A program made the position numbers and the translations under genes. From NCBI GenBank assembly GCA_963932185.1, contig OZ010675.1:33077308-33141307 (forward strand): a stretch of DNA of 64,000 nucleotides, given 5' to 3'. The stretch's first letter is position 1, and each line of letters opens with the position of its first letter. This DNA is from Troglohyphantes excavatus. Lineage: Eukaryota > Arthropoda > Arachnida > Araneae > Linyphiidae. Below, piece by piece: positions 58,622-64,000 of this stretch. Under the pieces are notes generated by a model. The model saw only the letters and a list, made by a program, of their open reading frames with translations, made no database searches and was not told the origin of the DNA.

Positions 58622-58850
58622 CACTGTAGATCCAGAAAAACTGGCACAAATGGTGTCAAAGAAGATTTCCATCAATTCGCAACTTTCTGGAATTGTGGAC
58701 TGCCCTTAAAGATTCATGGTGTGAATTGCCTTCACTGTACCTTTACATATTAGTGGAGCCCATTCCACTTCGTGCTTTGGCACTTCTGCGTGTTCGACGG
58801 CGACCTATACGATATTAGGTAGGTGTGCCAGTTTTCCTTGCTTTTCTGTG
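58622..58850 (+). mobile_element. second internally deleted Tc1-like transposon
   Basis: The element is 229 bp, with TA at 58620-58621 and 58851-58852. The left end CACTGTAGATCCAGAAAAAC and the right end, read inward, CACAGAAAAGCAAGGAAAAC converge on a shared AAAACTGGCAC. Only the C-terminal transposase part is left between them. The family differs from that of the element at 28.8 kb. Confidence 0.8.
58681..58818 (+). pseudogene. Tc1-like transposase, C-terminal remnant
   Basis: The 45 codons before the stop read NFLELWTALKDSWCELPSLY, continuing with a stretch around LVEPIPLRALALLRVRR and ending PIRY. The pattern W-x-x-x-x-x-x-W followed by L-x-x-S/P-x-P-x-R matches the tail of Tc1-type transposases, after the last catalytic residue. 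The HTH and catalytic core are deleted, so no activity is possible. The frame itself is unbroken and keeps the natural stop. Confidence 0.8.
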
Positions 58851-58852
58851 TA

Positions 58853-59789
58853 TTGCTCGTAGGATCTCCAGGCCAGGTACTGGACAAGATAGAACAGATG
58901 GAATATTATTAGCAGGACAGAAATCTGGACCTAATTCTTGAATATAAATGCAACGGAATAAAATGACTAAGAAGGGATTAATATATATCTCATAGAATTT
59001 GACCATATTTTTAATTCTTTAATATGGAATTGAGTATAGAATAAATCTTGTATAAAATTTGTTTAAAATATAATATTATCAGAAATGTGGTTGTCAGCAG
59101 TGGACATTAGGAATATATGTAAATTGTGTTTTTTAAATAAGCTATCAATGCCATATTCTTGGAGTATATTTTATTCAATACGCCACTATTTGTGATGCCA
59201 ATAAGTCAATTTGCAGTAATAACAATTATAAACACAATTCACACAAACATTATCAACGTTACGCTGTAATAAAAATTATTGATATTATTTATTATTATAT
59301 ATATTTTTTTTGAAAAAATACGTTCGTTTCCAAGTAATGCGTTTGTTCGGATACCGAACGCAAAACAATTTTACCACTTGGGGAAAAAAATCTAAATACC
59401 TTTCTTTCACAACTTTGTGATATTCGATAACGTAAAGACATCAACCCGAACATTTCTAATTATCCCGAATTGTTAAATGTATACACGTTGTACCGAACAG
59501 AACGACGTTGTAATCACGGCCGCCCCTTTTAAACATACTAGACCATTTGTGCTAGTATATTAAGGTAAGGGATGTTTCTTTTTTCAGCTTGCGAGCCTCT
59601 GAGGTCTACTTTCAATGTTACTTTAGTAAAATTTCATAAACATACATTACATTTAAAATGCTTTATGTGTCAATAGAGGCTATTTTATGTTCGAAGTACT
59701 GCGTATATTTGGACTCTGTTTATGGATTTCTTATTGACGAAGATCAACAACAATTTTACATTATTGAAGAAATTTTTTTGACGTGAATA
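58853..59789. other. AT-rich DNA without a recognisable gene
   Basis: I see no domain or element ends. Bases 59440-59540 are less AT-rich. Confidence 0.6.
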
Positions 59790-60025
59790 CTTCAATGAAA
59801 TCAACATGGGTACATCTCCGCAAGGAGTAGTATATTACAAACACACACGATTTTGAATCCATTCCCTCGTCTGACATTTGTACACCGTGTGGAGAAGTGT
59901 CGCCTATAACTGTAATATATGCTTCCACCCCCCATAACTCCACTTGGAACCCTCCTATAGGGATAAATGACTTACCCTCACGTAGAAGACTTGGGCCGCG
60001 TAAACCCGGTTAGCCATTTATCCAC
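59790..60025 (-). repeat. dispersed copy of the repeat at the left edge of the window
   Basis: On the minus strand, AACCGGGTTTACGCGGCCCA, TCTTCTACGTGAGGG and then GTTATGGGGGGTGGAAGCAT match 8-100 (AACCCGGTTGACGCGGCTTA, TTCTTCTACACAAAGG, ATTATGGGGGGAGGGAAGG). The minus-strand frame at 59761-59943 lies inside this repeat and is probably not a gene. Confidence 0.55.
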
Positions 60026-63000
60026 TCTCTCTCTCTCCTGTACCGCGTGAGGACCAAAAGTATTAACAATTCAAACTTTACAGTACAGTGTGGCCTGTAC
60101 CTGGCCCTTTAAAAAATAAGGTTAGAGAACCCCAATTTTGTTCAAAGAACCCGCCAAAAATCAAAGAAAAGTTACATTACGATGCACCTAAAAAAAGTAA
60201 ACATTTTAATTAAATATTTGGACACCATTGTCATACATTTCGCTCATTTCGATCATTTATCACAAAGAAAAGGGCGTACGCCCTGTCAAATCCGATTTCT
60301 AAAACAGATAACTGGCGCGCACAAAGTGTATTTTGTGTATTAATAAAGGGAAGTGAGGTGCGAACAAAATTAGCTTCTCAATTGCACGATTTATGGCAAT
60401 GTCGGATTTTGATAGGCTTATTACCGAACTGGGCGTTGCTTTGCGAACTGCTCGGGTAATAGGAACTGCCATATGGTGGTTGGGTAAATAAAAGTAATTA
60501 ATGTCTTTTGTTATTATATACTGATTTGGGGGAGAGAATTGATTTAACATTTCCCAACGAGGATGTACCTGTAATGAACATGTTGGTGTTTTCGGGTTAC
60601 ACTTTTGAAAAATTACGTTTTGGGCACGACCTGAATTTGTAAATGAAAATACCTCGGATGGAATCTCCCTGACCGAAGGATAGCAGATATTTTCTAGGTC
60701 CCTGTCACGCGGATAATTTTAGGGAAGTAAACTTCATTATACCTTTTTACTAGCGTTTAAATATTTTGAAAATCTTGGAAAGAATATGGTTAATTCTTTA
60801 TGATATGATATGTTTTATTTTTAAATTGAATATATGTTCTAAACTGTGTCCAGTTTTCAATTGCTTAAGAGGAATAATGAATTACAAGAGAAGTTTATAT
60901 AATCATTGAAAGTTATTCAAATTTAGAATTGAGAGTTTATTAAAAGATCTGAATACATAAGCGGATATATAATTGAACTATATAAGAATAATTCCTTCTT
61001 GGTAGTTTTTTTGTTTCTAATTTCCTTTACATTCATTTTCAAGACAAAAAAAAATTATTTTTATGTGTCCTATTCTGAATTTTAGTTTTCTGTCACGAAG
61101 GTCTCTACCTTTTCTCGTCAGGTCTGTACTGCCCATTATCTGGCTCGTATGGTCTCCTAGAGACCACATGGAACAGACATTGCTGTACCTATGACCTGCG
61201 GTGCTAACCAAAAAAAGGTTAAATAAAATAATAAACAAAAATTTTTGAAAATGGGTCACTGAATGATATGCCTAACAATATGTTTTACTGAAATCTAAAC
61301 TCAATCCTAAAATATGTGCAATCTTGTTTTGAAAATTATAATAACTACTCTTTCAAAAGCAGAAATGTTTATTTATAATCTATACAGTAAAATTTTTGAA
61401 AATGGAATCTACTTATAAAATACTCCAACCAGAAATTTTAAAAAGTTAAAACACTGTTTAAAAAGTTGTATACAACTAATATACAAAATAAGTTCGGTGC
61501 AAGTGCTTAAATTTTCTTTCTCGGCGAAACTGTTCAACTTTTTGACAACGACCCAACAGCTAACGGCGCATCAGCCTAGATATAAAAAACGATATGTTAT
61601 TTAACGACCTGTTCTTAAAAATGAAAGAGAACAACATATTCTTGAGTTGAAATGTTATTATCTCACAAACTTTAATATAAATTATTTTTTTCATCTAGGA
61701 GCACTACGTAGGTTGATTTAAAAAAAAAAAAAAAAATTAGAAGAAAATTCCACTTAACCCCTATTTTTTTTTTATCATTTGACAAATGTCATTAACCACT
61801 AAATATATGTTTGATATACTGATATTAATATTCATCTTGACAAATTACTTTTTTATTTTTATAATAATGCAGCTGAATCAAATTTAAATGACTGATTCCA
61901 CCCCAAAAACAACATCACCTTCAAACCCAATACAAACAATCCATTACATATTGGCACCATCACGACCCATGCGTTAGGCATACCCTAGAATCAAGCCTTT
62001 CTTTGAGCTTCTCCTCAAGTTACAACATCCCATACTTAACAGACCATCATTGCTAAACGCCGGTGTACATTTTTTTCGGCCGTTTCTTTATTGAAATCCA
62101 ATTACAGATCCCGCAGTACCTGCGACATCTAATACACTGATTAGAATTTCGCTTTTGTGACGCGATGACATAATGACAGGCGCAGCTCGCCAATTACGAG
62201 CGCCACCGAAGCCCCGAATCGAGTGGACGCCCAATCGCTATTTTGATTGATGCCTTCGGTACGCACAAATGGGGAAAACGATACTGCCTTTAGTCGCCTA
62301 ATAATTACGTGGGTCTTTAATTGGAAAGCGGGGTCTCTCTTTTTTTACGTATATCGAAACTTGAGCATTTCTACGCGGGTGTCATAATCCAATGGACATT
62401 AAACTGAGGATTGGAGTATCTGAAACTGCTTAAGAATGACATTGGCGAAGGATTTTTTTTTACTTTAATAAGCAATCAATAAATATTTATCCCATTGAAG
62501 TTTTGATCTGTTTTGGGTAGGCGGGGCAAGACGCGATATTTAAAGTTTTGTGGCATTTTATGACTACTAAATTAAATAATACTTTTTTTTTTTCACAATT
62601 TTTTTTTTATTTTTTCGTTTTTTTTAGCTGTATAGAAATTTTATTGAAATATAATGTGCTCTTAATTTTTGAAATAGAATGAATTTCTTCACAAATTTTG
62701 CCCCACATGTGAGATATGACAGTGTGTTATAAGTGTTATAGCTCTAAATCCTAGAAGTAAAAAGTATTAAAAATTAGATAAAAAATTACTCGCTAGTAAG
62801 CGATTGTTTTAATTTGCATAAGCTATCATTTTCACACATAATACACATAAATAGTGTCTTCATCTTCACTCTCAAGATCTGCACAAGCGTTATTAGTCCA
62901 CCGAACCACAATCACTGCACCAAAGCCACCCTTCCTCTGAACAATCACGGTAGTAGAGTCACTGGTCGTCCTCTTCAAGTTCTTCACTGTTACTGAATTC

Positions 63001-64000
63001 TTGTCACTGGACACGACACCTTGCCCCCAAAGCCACGTTTTTAGTTTGGGGTTAGGTTTAAGATTTTTTATTAACAAAAACAAGTAGTGTGTTTTGTCCT
63101 TAAATACACGTACAACGAGGTGATATAAGTGAGTTTTAAATAGCAATCATACATACAATTAAAACACCAAATATTAACTTGAAGTATTGTAAAAAAAAAT
63201 GGAACTTTCTTTAGTTATACATAAACATAGAAGCCATATTAACGGCCGTATTATAGAGGTAACACTACGAGTGTAATGATAAAGTTCTTAAAAAAATTAA
63301 ATAGGTGACTACATTTACGGGGGGTTGGGGGAGGGGCTTTTCCGTCTAGCCCCGTTTCCTAGTCTTGGCCCTGGTTTCCCTAATTATATATAATATCCTA
63401 TTGCTTTAAGTATTATAAGGATTTTGCCTACCGGATACGATAGTAAAACTGATTTGAAGATTGGAAAATTTAAAACTGTTCGCTAATGACATCGGCGAAT
63501 AAATATCTTTTAAAAGTCTTCATTTTATTGCATATGTTTTGATACGTTTTCGGATAAAAATGTACCTAATCTGCTAAAGTTGTGAGGCCTTTTTCCTTTG
63601 CAATCATGTATTTTTTTTGCTCGGGCGAACCCACAACTCGAGCCTATTTCCCGCATATTTGGAGATTTTCTTACAGTGATGACAGAGTCACCTCTCAAAC
63701 GCACAAGGTTGACACCTTTTCAACAATTCATGAGTATCCTATATGACTAAGGTATGTTTTGAATGCATTGAAATAGATATTGCATTGCATATCAATGCAT
63801 TGGAATATATATGTTTGGCAGAGTTTATAAACTGATTCTCAAAGCTATCTCTTTTGTGACACATTACTTTTTACTTTTTAAAATTTATTTAAGGATTTCT
63901 TATGGATTTTTTTTAACCAGTGCATAGCATAAAAATATATTGCCTGTCAAAATTAATTTAAAAACTATAAATTTAAAATTCAAATATAATAAATATGTTA
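60026..64000. other. AT-rich DNA without a recognisable gene
   Basis: A (CT)n run lies at 60027-60040, and an A run at 61720-61737. Less AT-rich patches at 62150-62330 and 63310-63380 have no recognisable coding pattern. Frames at 60299-60550, 61017-61259 and 62832-63146 show no domain. Two loosely similar stretches (CTTAAGAATGACATTGGCGA near 62430; CGCTAATGACATCGGCGAA near 63480) may be an old duplication. Confidence 0.55.

Noticed and set aside
59761..59943. A 60-codon minus-strand gene
   Set aside because: It lies within the dispersed repeat shared with the left edge of the window, and the copies there do not keep the frame.

Overview
The window looks like AT-rich, repeat-filled intergenic or intronic DNA from an arthropod, most likely a spider (an orb-weaver is my best guess). 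This rests on the mix of elements: a tRNA-derived SINE family in many copies, RNase H-bearing non-LTR retrotransposons with (CCAA)n tails, a Penelope-like element with a GIY-YIG nuclease, Tc1-like relics and several MITE families. The taxonomic call is inference. No host protein-coding gene, rRNA gene or functional tRNA gene could be supported, and nothing looks prokaryotic. Most open frames are chance frames in AT-rich DNA.

Layout. 1-450: three diverged tandem copies of a ~160-bp repeat, with a related copy on the other strand near 59.8-60.0 kb. 540-609: a C-rich hAT-like transposon end. 3.48-6.88 kb: a tandem array of about 21 units of ~157-161 bp with higher-order structure. 13.7-16.1 kb: a SINE cluster in both orientations, one copy split by a 469-bp hAT-like MITE whose relative sits at 26.1-26.6 kb. 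18.2-19.3 kb: more SINEs and a GC-rich foldback. 19.7-22.0 kb: two 5'-truncated LINEs of one family, each with a clean 14-bp target-site duplication; the first still encodes an intact RNase H domain. 27.6-29.25 kb: a SINE split by a 695-bp insertion, then an internally deleted Tc1-like element. 35.2 kb: a MITE. 40.56-41.31 and 54.52-55.23 kb: two copies of one TTAA-flanked MITE. 42.26-44.72 kb: a near-perfect head-to-head palindrome of two truncated Penelope-like elements. 48.1 kb: a 247-bp MITE. 51.5 kb: the best-preserved SINE. 58.6 kb: a second internally deleted Tc1-like element.

The most notable structure is the Penelope-like palindrome. Two apparently identical 1189-bp arms each encode the same 336-residue RT-tail/GIY-YIG protein, and each ends in a hammerhead-ribozyme-like motif. 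The arms are separated by 20 bp that repeat the arm start. The whole pair is flanked by one 13-bp direct repeat, which suggests it was inserted as a single unit rather than by two independent events.

How the parts relate. The SINE and the LINE family share a (CCAA)-type tail, so the LINE is a candidate source of the SINE's retrotransposition machinery. Several MITEs lack any coding capacity and would depend on transposases encoded elsewhere. Nested insertions give a partial time order: the SINEs near 13.7 and 27.6 kb predate the elements that split them.
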